Positions 15,139 through 30,100 of a stretch of 64,000 nt of DNA are shown in pieces. Under the pieces are notes generated by a model, which saw nothing but the letters and a program-made list of their open reading frames with translations, did no database searches and was not told the origin of the DNA. The DNA comes from Telmatactis stephensoni (lineage: Eukaryota > Cnidaria > Anthozoa > Actiniaria > Isophelliidae). The position numbers and the translations under genes are program-made. Every line of letters begins with the position of its first letter. The first letter of the stretch is position 1. The stretch is from NCBI GenBank assembly GCA_029948255.1, contig JALIZF010001914.1, positions 1,402,424-1,466,423 of the forward strand, given 5' to 3'.

Positions 15139-18100
15139 TTTATATTTTGCACCGAATTGCAACATTTTCTGCTTCATTTTGACCCGCGAAAGCGCCAAAA
15201 AGCGCCATTTTCCTTTCTCTTTTTCCTCAAAAAAATATGTTTTAATACCGCTTAGAAAAGACTCGTTCTGAAAGTAGTTTATTACAATAGCAATACTGGA
15301 GATGAGCATTCTCTAAGTTTATTATTATTATAATCTTTATTTTAACTTTTTCAACAAAATGCAATCTTTGTTTGCCTATTACCACAGGAAGCCCAATTCA
15401 TTTGAATCAAAAACGTCAAAAACAAAGTATTTATAATTATTATTATTTATTTAAAAGGGAACTCCGCTATTAGTTAGTACCTAATTTTTATATTACAAAT
15501 ACTCTCAAGGGACCTCAAGTCGGATGGCAAACGTCGATCGAGTTCAGATCGAGGGTATTTGCATAAGCTCCGCCCCCTTAACATGATTGGCGGATCAGAA
15601 AACCCAAAATCCAACTGAAAGTTTAAAGCTGTCGGTCGCGATACAAGCGTTTTCACAGCTAAATAACTTTGGAATAAGTTTAGAAATTATGATTTATTAT
15701 CACATTTTTGTTGCTTTCTATGTAAATATTAGTACATTCCTACTTCATTATATAAATGCATTTATTATGTAGATACGGCGATTTGCAAAAACTTTGACCT
15801 TCTTGGCAAAAAGAAATATATATCAAATATATCCAAGAAATTATGGGATAACCAAGCTGATATTTTTTCAGATACCCTTGATGGTAGACTACTAAGAAAA
15901 AAATATCATTGAAGCTATCCCATAATTTCTTCGTTACTTTTGATATATATCTATATTTATAATATAGCTTTTTTCTAACGAGCGCTCTGATTGGCTAAAA
16001 AGCGCTTGAAACCCGTGGTATATTTCCCCCATAAACCACAGGCACGGCTCAACACTTCTTTCTGCCGTAAAAAAAAAGATAAAAACCAAAAGAATGTTCA
16101 ATATAAAATACGTTTTTTATTGTTTTCTGATATATTAGCAAGTCACAGTTCACGACTTTCACTAGAACCTGATGTTTTGCAATGAAAAGCGACTGATAAG
16201 CTAGAGCAAACCTGAAATCGTGTATGAAACTTTGGATAGTTTTTCACAAAACAAATAACTCAAAAATTCAGGCAGTATTATAAGAACAATAAGTTTATTA
16301 ACAATATTTGTATTAACAAGTTACTTTCCTTGATAAAATATAGTTCCTTTCAATTCAGCAAACAAGCAAGAGAGCAACAGCGTGGAAAAACTCTCAAACT
16401 TACAAGTGATAGTTGAAGGCCGTTAAATTTACTCAATTGCCTTTGAAATATCTGCAATTCTGACATATTTTTTTCTGTGAACAAAACGTACACATGTACA
16501 AATAAGCCAATAAAAACACGAGGAGTAAAAAGGCAAATTTATGCTTCAAAGCATTCACTTTCAGAGCATCGAAATTACGGCAAAGCTTTAAAGCTTAAAA
16601 AAGTCTGTAAAAAGGACTTAATCCGCTTAAAAATTTTTGCACATACAAGAAAAAAAAATTTTCAGTGAAAACATGTATGCTTAGACACAAGAAAGTATAG
16701 AAAAGTACCGCAAAAGAGCAAATTTGTTGTCCATAACTTTCATGTCAACCTTCTTCAACGCCATTTTTGTCTCTTCGCAAAGGACGTCGATGACGTCATT
16801 TTCAAAATCAAGCCAATCACAACGCTCGTTGTATCTCAATCTCGAAGTAATGAGCAATCTTATTGGCTCTCTCATGATTCTTAGGAGAATTGATATTTTC
16901 ATCTGCGAAATTTGGTTTTAAATGTTAGTTTTTTGCTTATAATTATTTTCCGCTATATTATAAAAGCAATAAACGATTGATTTCCGTGGTTTATCGGGGA
17001 AATAAACCACGAGAAAAGGCCTAAAAAATCACGAGCCGTAGGCGAGTGATTTTCGGCCTTTTCGAGTGTTCTCCCAACATCCCGCGTGGTTTATTTCCCC
17101 GATAAACCACGGAAATCAATCGTTTATTGCTTAAATATTCTATATTCCTATATATCTATATACCATCAACCGGTCATTTTTGGGGTGCCCCAGGGTAGCG
17201 TTTTAGACCCGCTATTGTTTATAATGTATGTGAATGATCTCCCTCGCGCTGTTAACATCTGTAACGTAGAGTTATATGCTGATGACACGCTACTTTATTT
17301 TGCCAGTAAGTCAGTTCCAACAATAGAGAATAATCTAAACCTAGACCTAGTTAACATCATATATTGGCTGCGCGCTAATTTTTTGTCTTTGAATATTGAC
17401 AAGACTAAAATGATGTTGATAGGTACGCACCAGCGACTTGCTCCTGTCAGTAATTTCTCAGTTCAAGCAAATGGTCATAATCTTGAAAGGGTAGAAAAGT
17501 TTAAATACCTAGGAGTTATAGTAGACCAAAATCTCTCTTGGAAAGATCATATTGAATACATAGGGAAAAAGATATCATCGCGTCTAGGCATGTTGCGCAG
17601 GGCACGCAAAGTTCTACCTAGGCACGCATGTATTACACTTTATTGTGCAATGGTCCTACCATTATTTGACTATTGTTGCAGTGTCTGGGACAGTTGTGGC
17701 CTGGGCAACAAAGCGTACTTGGACGTGCAACAAAGCGTGCTAGTATCATTGAAGGCAGAATTGTTGAGTATGCTGACTTGCCTAACATCTTCAGCTGGCC
17801 TGACTTGCAAAAGCGACGAGACTATCTTACGTCTATCTTAGTTTTTAAATCAATTAATGGCTTAGCCCCAGACTACCTCATTGGTGAATTCATTCATGCC
17901 AGGGAAATTCATAGCTATCGCACTAGACATCGAGATTTACTGCGCATTCCTTTAGCCAAGACTACTAAGTACCAAGGTAGCTTTCGCATAAATGGGGCGC
18001 GCAAATTCAACCAACTTCCATCAGCAATAAGACAAAGTTTGACCCTCGAAGAATTTAAGATCAAGGCAAAACGACACTTCAAGCGTTAAAATCCTAAACC

Positions 18101-21100
18101 GCGAAGAACTTAAATTCTAGCCTAAGCGACATTTGAAGCGCAAAATCCTGTTTTTTGAATATGTTTTCAATTGTATCAGTATAATTTAAGTGAATTTGTC
18201 ATGTATTGTTTTTCCTCTATTCCGTAACTTTGTGATTCTATTGTGTTACACAGGACTCTATTCAAACTAGCTACAGCTAAATTAGATGCTCCTGTTAAAA
18301 TATTGAATTAAAATTAAAAATATATATATATTTGAGGGGGGCCAAAGTTTTTGCAAAATGCTGTATATATGTATACTGATATATATTTAAGGAAAATAAA
18401 GCGCGCGCGCATGTTACGCCTCGTGTTCCTAAGCTTGCTTTTCTCTTGCTCTACATCTTCCATCGTGTTTATATCACAGTACAGAGACATAAGCGATCGT
18501 TTTATATTGCTTTTTTATAAAATATTTGAGATATAACGCGCGCGCTGATTGGCTGGCTACCATGTTTATATCAGAGGACAGAGACATAGCTCGCTCAAAA
18601 AACGTCGAAAATATTTTATAAAAGCAATATAAAACGATCGCTTATGTCTCTGTACTGTGATATAAACACTCTGGAAGATGTAGAGCACTCGAAAAGCAAG
18701 AGCTTGCTTTTCTCTTGCTCTACATCTTCCATCGTGTTTATATCACAGTACAGAGACATGCGCGCGCGTTTTATATTCCTTAAATACATATATACTAATT
18801 TGCATATTTTCAAATTTCTCTAAAATAGCATCTTTTTCATAAAAGGTCAGGCCAAAGTGCTTATCACCATTAAGTCTGAATAACTGCATCGTAAATTTGC
18901 AAAAAAATTGTATTTTTGCCCGTATTTTAGCGATTTTAGTTTGAAAATTATCCATAATGCACCTGATATATGTATATACTTGGCTTTCTCAGAATTTTTG
19001 CAAAACGCTGTATATATGTATATGTACATATTCCTATTTGTTATTTCTCTTTTTTTTTTGTAAACATTGATGAAATTCTGAGTATAGTAAAGTTCATTTT
19101 TCTTTCTATCTTTTTTCTTTCTTTATCAATCTTTCTGACAGGTTTTGACCAATTCTTTGTTTTTGCATTATGCTTTTTATGTCTCTCATTCTGTTCCATT
19201 TGATAACAATAAACAGATGGTCAGGCCTCAGGCTGATAATGTTTTTCTACGTGCAAACTTGTGTGTCATCAAAAATCCAATTACCGTTAACACAGGAGTC
19301 CCACCACCGTGAAGGGTCTGGAGGAAAGCACAGCAAGGCGAAACCACGTTAACTTTATGATGTTATTGTTGTTAATAAAAAGACTTCTGATCTCGTAGAC
19401 TGTTTTGATCTACGAAATTTTTTTAAATTCTGTTATTCGTATGTAGGCAATACTGACAACATCTGTTGATAAAGATCATTGCGTAGTTAATGATTGTGTA
19501 GTTAATGATGATATCCATCTGCAGGCAGTAAAATTACCTGCTTGGCTCCATGCTATTATCTCTGGTAATTAGCTGTCCCCTGGGGATGACTTATAAAAAT
19601 ATAGATAATAATAAAACAGAATTTCTTCTTTCTTTATAATGGAGCTCGTTAGTAATTGAGAATGGAAATGAAAGGGAAAAAATTTAAGCCTTGGAATTGG
19701 AAGCTTGAATTTTATGCTAGTCTGACGCGTTAACTGAAACTGATGCCAAAGCCGTGGGCTCGATTCCTGTCATATTCTACAGCGGAAACTTGTTAAAGCC
19801 GACACCAAATAGGCTAAAGAAAATTGTGCGTAACCCAGAGAAGTTTCCATAAGACCATTCAGTCCAGACCTACAAGTTTAGCGGACATATTGTCCGTCAT
19901 AAGGGGCGTTATGTGAAAACAAATGCGCGAGGAGATCTTATCTGCAGCAACAGCAACAGCTTTAGTCGATTTTTTGGACATTATTTTACCAAAGGCTTTG
20001 ACTTTGTATGATTTAAGAGTTAGTCAATACTAAGCGTGTCGCGTCTATTGACGTATGGTTGCCAATAGAGCTGATTTTGTATCAAAATGTTGCCGACCAA
20101 AATATTTCAATTTCTCGAATTACAAAAAGAGGGAGAAAGGAAAAAGGACAAAGAAAACAGCGCGATCGCGTCAGCATGTTCTATCCAGAGCCTGCGCTCC
20201 TTCTGGTCAGCACTTAGAAACGAAAGGTACCTTGATGACAATGTTTTGGGGACATTCTGATTGGTTAACAGAACAATAGACCATGAGAAACGCAGGCTGT
20301 GGGTACGAGATGGATTTGGACTCATGCGCGCGCATGCTAATTAACCAACCACAAAGCGTTATATTGTAGTTGCGTTATATAATATTTTCTCTTAAAATGT
20401 AGTTTTTTTTTTTCGTTATGATGTGTATTTGACCACATTTTACATGGGTATTTGCGCATTAGAAGTAATAAATATCATAATCAAATTTCCCCAAGAAATG
20501 AAATTCACATACTTGAATAAGAATGAAAGTCCAATAAAATTGGAAATGCTTGTTTTCTCTTGACAAATGAGTTTGATCAGCTTCGCTCTGTGGGGTCATT
20601 CTTAGTATTAGTATGACTTCTTGTAACAAGATCTCTTATTTGCTCAAGAGTAAAGTTTATGCCGGATGTACCACGGGTCATGAGACCCCCAAGTTCTTTC
20701 CGTTATTGTGTTAGAACTAGACAACCAAAGTAATATTTCAAAGAAGTATACTCCAATTGTGTTATTCATATGAGATTTGTGCTTTTCGTTGCTTGAAATG
20801 TGTCTTTTGACTTTGATATTTGTGTATGGAATAAAGATATTTAAATATCCTAAGGCTAGAATAATGAACAGTTGTGTTTAATATCTGGTGTTTGAAGGAC
20901 ATCTGCAGTCACATTTCATTTCATTAATTACCAAAACGGACTTAAATATATTAAGCAATTCATTATTATGTTGAAGTGCAATGAACAAATATTGATATTT
21001 GCACCCTACTAAACTACTTACCTTGCCGGGCTTCCTGTGGTGATACCCAGCTATTAAGGAGGCTCACCTTGGTTTTTAATACTCAACTATCAAACTTAAT

Positions 21101-24100
21101 AAAACGATTTCACATAACGTACTTTTAGATGCAAATGAGTGAATAATATGCTAAAGACAAAATAGCACGTTAATGATGTAAACGCACGAAACTGCACGCA
21201 TGGCACGCAACAAGTTGACAAGGTGACTCTGAAATTTATAGTTACTGAGTTTACATTTATGACGCTTTTCAAATTAGTTTGAGTTTATGTTGTTCGTTTA
21301 TATGATTCGTCATTTCCCATCTAAATCATCATCGTCATCTAATCGAAGCTTGCGGTTTCGTGCGTTTACACATTAAACATACTATTTTGTCATTAGCATA
21401 TCATTTTACTCATTTGCATGTAAAAGTGAGTTATGTGAAATCGTTCCAATGTTTAAATATGGCTTTTGACTTTAAAAATATTTGTGAATGGAACACAACG
21501 CTTAGAATATCCTAAGGCAAATGTGTTCAATATCTGATGATTGAGGACCAGCTGCAATCACATCTCATTTCATTGTCAGAACGGACTTTAATATATAAAG
21601 CAATTCATTATTGTTATGTTGAAGTGCAATGTATTGAAAGAAATAATGTTATTTGCACCCTACTATACTACGTACTTTCTTGTTGGCTTGCCTTGGTTTT
21701 ATAAATGCTCAACTACTTAACTTTAAATTGCTTCTCTCACGACAGAGCTCTGTTGGACGAGCCATTTCCCTGACTGGCTCTTCTTTTAAGAAATTTGCAC
21801 CCTACTATACTATTTTCTTGTTGCTTGCTTGCCTTGGTTTTATAAATGCTCAACTACTTAACTTTAAATTGCTTCTCTCACGACAGAGCTCTGTTGGACG
21901 AGCCATTTCCCTGACTGGCTCTTCTTTTAAGAAATTTGCACCCTACTATACTATTTTCTTGTTGGCTTGCCTTGGTTTTGTGAATGCTCAACTACTTAAC
22001 TTTAAATTGCTTCTCTCACTACAGAGCTCTGTTGCACGAGCCATTTCCCTGACTGACTCTTCTTTTAAGAAATTTGCACCCTACTATACTATTTTCTTGT
22101 TGGCTTGCCTTGGTTTTGTAAATACTCAACTACTTAACTTTAAATTGCTTCTCTCACTACAGAGCTCTGTTGGACGAGCCATTTCCCTGACTGGCTCTTC
22201 TTTTAAGAAATTTGCACCCTACTATACTATTTTCTTGTTGGCTTGCCTTGGTTTTGTGAATGCTCAACTACTTAACTTTAAATTGCTTCTTTCACTACAG
22301 AGCTCTGTTGCACGAGCCATTTCCCTGACTGGCTCTTCTTTTAAGAAATTTGCACCCTACTATACTATTTTCTTGTTGCTTGCTTGCCTTGGTTTTGTGA
22401 ATGCTCAACTATCTAACTTTAAATTGCTTCGCTCACGACAGAGCTCTGTTGGACGAGCCATTTCCCTGACTGGCTCTTCTTTTACGAAATTTGCACCCTA
22501 CTATACTATTTTCTTGTTGCTTGCTTGCCTTGGTTTTATAAATGCTCAACTACTTAACTTTAAATTGCTTCGCTCACGACAGAGCTCTGTTGGACGAGCC
22601 ATTTCCCTGACTGGCTCTTCTTTTAAGAAATTTGCACCCTACTATACTATTTTCTTGTTGCTTGCTTGCCTTGGTTTTATAAATGCTCAACTACTTAACT
22701 TTAAATTGCTTCGCTCACGACAGAGCTCTGTTGGACGAGCCATTTCCCTGACTGGCTCTTCTTTTAAGAAATTTGCACCCTACTATACTATTTTCTTGTT
22801 GCTTGCTTGCCTTGGTTTTATAAATGCTCAACTACTTAACTTTAAATTGCTTCGCTCACGACAGAGCTCTGTTGGACGAGCCATTTCCCTGACTGGCTCT
22901 TCTTTTAATCAATTTTCGTTAGATGTGGGTTCAAAGGAAATCGGCGTTAATTCGGCTACGCCCTTTTTACATCATTGAAATTGCCTGCTGCGCATTTTCT
23001 CGATATCTAGAGATGACCGCTCAAAACGAACGACCGTGCACAACCAGTAGCTAGAGCCACGATAACGTTAAGTCTATGACAAAGTTTTTGAGAACTGAGT
23101 AACAACTAAATATTTTGACGCGAAAATACCAAAACAGTTGCATAAGAGTTGAAATCATGATATTTTATGAGCTTATCTCCAAATCCTGATGGTATGCCGT
23201 AAGGTGTATGACTGTGCAGAAAATGTGACACTTGTAAAATATATACAACTTATTTGATATTAGATATTAGATGTATTACAGGCTGATATTTTACGAGTAA
23301 CGTATGTATTTTGCCGAGCCTTTAGGCGAGTCAAAATACTAGCGATGAGTAAAATGTCAGCCCGTAATACACAAGAAAATATTTAATAAAGGATTTATTA
23401 TATAACTGCGTCTTAGTTTCCCCTATTTTTCAATTGTTTTATATACTAAAAATATGGCAAACCAGTTTTCAACTATATGTAATACGGCCTCATATTTGCT
23501 TAGTTCTCTCATTCTTATTTGGTCAAATTACATCATAGTTATATATTGTAAATTATTTTTTACTTTGTGCATTTATTTACATTTTTTACAGCGTTTTTTA
23601 CTCAAAGTTTTACCAAATTGTAGAGTTATTCTTTTGAGAACATTTTCTTGATTGCACACCTGATTTCTTTATTTCTAAACCCATAAATGACTGGGTTTAT
23701 TACAGAATTTGTGTAGAGAAGAAAGTTGAGCCATAAAGTCAGTACATCTTTGTCATCCCCTTTTTGAACTTCTTTAACTGCATGGATGATAGTAATAACC
23801 AGGTCAGGAGTAAAAGTTATCATAAACACTACAGTGATAATAGCAAATGTTTTAGCAGCACGAGTACCACGGACATTACTTTGTGCAGTTACATCTCGGT
23901 AGTGTTGAGCTTCAAAAGCTCTTCTTAGATGAACAGAAGCTGCAATACGCGTTTGTTGATAACTTGCTATAGTGATAATGCAATAATAACAGTAAAAGAT
24001 AACTATTAGAGGTGCAATGTAACCTATAACCAACACCACCGCCCATAGAATGTATAATTCTCTATAACTGAGAAGCCCAGCAGGGATAGCCGATAGTATC

Positions 24101-27100
24101 GAGAATATCCATATAAATGTTATGATTCTAAAACACCTTTGCTCTGTCATTATAGAGGTATATCTGAGTGGTTTACTTATGGCTGTATAACGGTCGATAC
24201 TGATAACACATAGATTAAGTGTTGATACAACTATTGTTTGCACGTAAAAACACCTCTCAGCTTTTCTTAGAGTATGTTCAGTATTCCATAAATAAAGGCT
24301 TCGTAGAATAACATTATTGGTATAGATGAACAGTCCCACAATAATGTCACCTACAGCGAGTGAACAAATCAAGTAATTAGATGGGCTCCTAAGGCTGGTT
24401 GTTTTTAAGACGGCCAATAGGATGAGAGTATTGCCAATCAATGTCAAGACTCCAAATGTCACATTCAGTATTATATATGTCACCATTTCCGCATCCTTTA
24501 CCGTTGCCGCCATCTTATTGCAATTTCCTTTGCTTTATATCCCACGATTTTGTTTGCGCAACTTCGATTGTTCTTCCAGTCAACGTTTTTATTGTTTGGT
24601 CGTTGGTTTCTCTTCTTTGTTGTAGATGTTCACTTTGCTGTTGATGTTGATGAGTACTTTCTTGTTCTTTTAATTGTTTCTACTTTTTCGATGTTTTCCT
24701 TGTCTTGTTTTCAAGTGTTATTCGATTCCTCTTTTCTTCTGTTTTCATTTCTGTTCTCCTTGCTGTTGTAAGTGTCCTGTAGGGATCAATATTCTATGCT
24801 GAATTCGAATGGAATTATTGACGCACAAACGAAGTCGACAATTGCTGACAGTGAATGCGTTTAGATATGTTAAATGTGACTGATATATGCCATATAACAG
24901 GCATAATCACGTCCTGATCTTTACGTCAAAACTTGATATCTTAGTAAAAAGATTGTTCCACCTGTTGTTGCGAGCACACTTTGTGTGGGTATGGATAAGT
25001 AGTATGATATTACTCACATTACGAATCCCCAAATAATAACCAGGCAAATATATACCTAGCAACTGTATTGCACATTTAAAATTGTAAAAATTATATCAGC
25101 TTATATTATAAGTAGAGAACTTTGGGACAATTTTAATGAGTTGGTTGAAGCATAAAGCATTTGTACTTAACCCAAGAGCAAATCAATGACCTACTGCTGT
25201 ATGATGTGGCATTGTGCAACTATTAAATGCATACTAGATGGTTTCTAGGGCTTGGGATTGTGTCGTTGTTGCCTTGTCTTACAAAGTCTTTAAGTCCTGG
25301 GGCAACAATAAGTTATTTTCCTGGGGTAAAAATAAGTTGTTTTAACAACTCAAGTGCCTCGAATAATAAGCCACTCGTAGCAACACGATTTCCGATTAAC
25401 GGTTCCTTAATACAAGTTTTACACACTGTTCAGTTGTATTACCTGAGTTTCCTGTAAGGTGGTCAACCAGTCGATTTGGAGACTGTTTGAGTGAGCTAGT
25501 AAACCACAATAGTTTGCTGTCGACTAGTCAGCAATTTGCATATATATGTTCAACCCGCTCGAGAGGTTTCTAAGCAGATGTTTTGTGTGCTATCGACATT
25601 ACGTGTCACGGTTCTCACTAGGACGTTTATTTTCTCCATACGATGGGAGTATATTTTCATGAAATGAGTTGGCAGAGAAAATAACAAATTTTTTTTCGAT
25701 TTTAAACGAGAAAAATCACGATTCACAAAGCATAATAATGAATAAGTGAATAAATCTTTCAAGGTCTTTAATTTTCTGTCATGTAAACAAAGTTTAAATA
25801 TTAACAGAAAAAAAAAGACGAAAATGCAAAATTGAGAAAAGGATTTTTATCTTCTAATGTTTTTTTCACCTTATTTTCACGTTTCATTTAACCTTTGACA
25901 AAGACGCAAAATCAATTATTATTGAAATGAAATTTCAAAAAGTAGAAATATTAAATCTCTGGCAGTTTTTCCATAAATTAATAATTTAAGAACTAATGTC
26001 TGAACAATTGAGGATGTCACCTGATGTCAACTTTGATGGGCTAAGCGCTTAATTCCTCCCCTTAGTTGTCGAAGTCCTTTCAGCTTTGTAAAATATTTAC
26101 ACTTGTAATTTAGCCGTCACTTTAAGATTACAGGGATAAAAGTTTTTTGTAATCACTCCCCATCGCCTGGGTGCTCGTAAAGTTAATGAAATACGAGACG
26201 ATTTGCAAAGACAACTTGAGTCCAACTCGTCATGCTTAAGGCGGTGTTACACGAGACGATTTTTAACGACGATTTTCAGCGCAACGGCGTTGCGTTAAAA
26301 ATCTTTCTCGTGTAACATGACAATTGGAACGATTGTCCTTGCAATTTTCGCTTCGGCAACGCGTTGCGAGTTTTTGAATCCAAGTCAGAAACTCGCAACG
26401 CAAAATATTGCAAGTTGTTGCAACGTTGCGCGGAAAATCGCGTTAAAAATCGTCTCGTGTAACACCGCCTTTAAGCCCGCCGCACACGTTGAGAAACTGT
26501 GTGAGGAAACTGCCACGCCAGGCCGTGACTTTCTCACCGTGTATGTGCTCTTTTACCGGCTGCTCTATTTTTGGCCTCGTGTAGCCAAAGATGCAACGTC
26601 TGCGGCGAGAAATCGTCTGAGCTAAGTGCCTCACGTGACAGTTTCCTCACGCAGTTTCTCAACGTGTGCGGCGGGCTTTAGTGGTAGAGCATCCATCTTG
26701 AAAATGGCACAGGCATTGAATTGTTTCTCACCTGGGACTCAAATTGTTTTCTGAGTGGTTGTTAGTGTGTTTTATCGTGGGTTAAACCATTATTTGTCAT
26801 TAGTTGTAATGTTTAGTTGAGGTCTAGGGTTGCTCTATCATTGTTTGTTTCCAAACTAAGGGCCCTTTCACATGAGAGAGGGTGCCCATATGTAGTAGCG
26901 ATAACTCTTTTGTTTTCTTTTCCCTGGGGGACACAAAACAAAAGAGTTATCCTTACTACATAGGGGCATCCTCTCTCATGTGAACGGGCCCTAAAGCGAA
27001 AAGAGCGTATAATAAAACGATTTCGCATAACGTACTTTTAGATGCAAATGAGTAAAATAATATGCTAAAGACAAAATAGCACATTAATGATGTAAACGCA

Positions 27101-30100
27101 CGAAACCGCATGCATGGCACGCAACAAGTTGACAAGGTGGCCCTGAAATATATACTTCCTGAGTTAACATTTATGACGCTTTTCAATTGAGTTTGAGTTT
27201 TTGTTCGTTTATATGATTCATCATGCTAATGTAAATGATCGATGCTTGCGATTTCGTGCGTTTACATCATTAACATGCTATTTTGTCATTAGCATATCAT
27301 GAAGACAGAACCTCATTTTACTCATTTGCATGTAAAAGTGAGTTACGTGAAATCGTTCTAATGTAAAGGGTCTCTCTAACGAAAACCTGTCCATTTGAGA
27401 CTTTAGCCCAGGGGTCTGCCATCCGGTGATTTTCAGTTTAATTGTTGTAAGAAATGACTCGTATATCCAGAAAACAGTTTTTTTTCGAGGATTTCAAAAT
27501 ATTTCAATAGTCATGTTAAAAGGTTTAATATGAAATTTTGTTGAGTTTATTTGTGGAAATTCCCCTCATAAAAATGATGCTCGTTACGTAGGACCTCAGT
27601 AAGCGAAGCTGCTTTCGTCTTTTTTTCCACAAATGTTTGAATAGAATAAAAAATGTGTTACTTGTTATTTCAGCAACATAAAAGAAGTGATTCAGAAGGT
27701 GCTAAACGACGTCCAAGACCCGTTTCTGCGCACATTAGAAGGCCTAGGTAAAGAATAAGTAGATAGCTACAGACAGACAGACGAACGGACGGACAGGCTG
27801 ACAGACAGACAGGCAGACAGACACGGACAGACAGACGAACGGACAGACAGACAGACGTACAGATGGAAGGACGGTCAGACAAAGACAGACGGACGGAGAG
27901 ACAAACAGGCAGACAGACGAACAGACATGCAGACGGAAAAACATACAGAGCAGACAACACAAACAGACAGATATGCTAACTGACTGACTAATCGACCGGC
28001 CGACCGACCGACGGACAGACTGGTTGGTGGCCAACAAACTGACGGACAGACAGACAAAAAGATAATAAATTGAATACCTTTTCCCAACTTTTTTTACTGT
28101 TTCACTAAAATTAATTCATTTTTACTCTTTAAGTAATAACGAATCACGTCGGCCATACTCAGCCAGTTTACGAAGAACAAATGGACCACCATTACCTCAA
28201 GGTAACATTTAGTATACGTTACGTTGTTTTCCTTGTATTACTGAACGAGATCGATTATCATTTTATTCAAAATGAAAGATTATTAAACCCGATTTACGCG
28301 ACAAGATTTTTATGGTACGACATCTCTAATTCTGTGAAAGGCACCCGTAATTATCATCGTTGGCCTTGTAGGGGTGCCGTACCCAAAATAATAGGTGTGC
28401 CAAGATTTCAACCTCGTTCCCAGGCCCTTTTGCCTTCGCTGCCTGGGAACGAGGTTGCCAAGATTTAGGGGTGCCGCGTCACAGAAAGATTTTCGTGTCA
28501 ATCATTTCAAAGGATAATCTGTTAGACCGTTTAGTCGTACAGGCTGTCCAGATTCATTAAACCTTTCTATCTACAACGGTCCACAATGTCCTCTTCAACA
28601 CCTCCAAGTTTAATGTAGCTCGGTGATTATCAGACGATCGCTGACCAGTTGTCTCGTAAGGGGATACAAGTGGTCAGCGGTCGAGCTGTGCCGACTTATA
28701 GTTTGTAAAAGACTACGTTGCTGTAGCTTGCATGCCACATTAGATAGCAAGTGTGACAGCCCTTGGAGGTGTTAGAGGAATATTGTACTGTAGTTTGTTT
28801 AGCTAGGGGCACAGATATTGTTCTCTTGGTCTTTGTGAAACTTTCTCCATTTTATAGTTACATTTTATATTCAAGATCTCCTCGACCTTAGAATTGCGAT
28901 TTATTAGCCCTGATGTTAGACTGATTGATAGTTTTTGCTCTTTTTGCACTGGTAGCCCAGCAAACATACCGACTAGGCCCGATATAAAATATTATATATT
29001 ATTTGTTTTACTATTGAAGAGTAACAGGGTGGAAATATAATTCCAGTTGTTCTTTTCCAGTTAAGATTGTTCTAATCTTGAGAATCTGGTAGTTTTTCGT
29101 TGGTTTGATCCAATGTTGTTGATCTGCGATGATTGACAAACAGTAATCCATTGTCGTCGTTATTTCGGTTAAACATGTTGCCAAGGTTACTCATAGACAA
29201 AGACGCTGTTGTTGTTTTGGGTTTCTTTGCAATTGTTGTACTCGAACATCGACAGACGAGATGAGTAAGAGCGATTCTAAACTCAGGCATTCTACTAGCA
29301 TATATAATAGTATTGATTAATGAATTCATATAATGAAGTAACTTGGTGACATAGAGAACAGTCTTGCTAAAGTATAAATAACTGTAGTAATGAATCCCAG
29401 TAATGATAACAAAGGGTGACCACGCTAGAATTGATGCTGTAGATACAATTAGTAATGTCTTAGCCAGCCTTTTGTTCTTGTACTGTCCTAATCTACGTCG
29501 TCCACGTACACCTTTACACGCCCTAAAGTTAGCAAACACTATACTATATGATATAATAATAATAAAGAGAGATGACAACAGGAAAGAAAATGGCAGCCAA
29601 GCAGCATAAACTGCGTATTGTGAGTAATAACTATTAAAGTACGTTGTAAGTGCAGCAACAATCCCAGCCAGTATCCAAATAGCAATGATGACGTATACAT
29701 AGTTACGAAATGGCGTCACACGATGACGTAATGGCCATACTGTAGCGAGCATGCGCTCTAGGGCGACAAAGGCCAGACTGGTAATAGACGCTAAACCTGT
29801 GAATATATCGAGATAGTGGTAGATGTTGTAGGCGATCATGTGATCTACTGATGGTAGCTTGGCTGGAGATGGGACGTCGATGCCAAGAAAATAGCTGTAC
29901 AGCGGCAATGGCAGTACACCAACTAGAAGATCAGCAACAGATAGGTTGATAAGGAGATACGTACTGCGCTTGCGTAGATGTTTGTTCATTTGGAACGTTG
30001 CTATGGTGATAGCATTAGTTAAAATAATACAAATCGCTTCAATGGAGAACGCTGCACACCATAAGTACCCGGATGTGGAAGTGTCTTGGCTTGTATTATT

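Noticed and set aside
17086..17841. Functional reverse transcriptase gene
   Set aside because: Lacks the N-terminal half and continues after a frameshift near 17725 in another frame; it is a dead element.
27670..28087. Cys/Val/Ser-rich minus-strand frames of 70-97 codons
   Set aside because: Produced by the GACA-type microsatellite, and they overlap real plus-strand exon 27674-27747.
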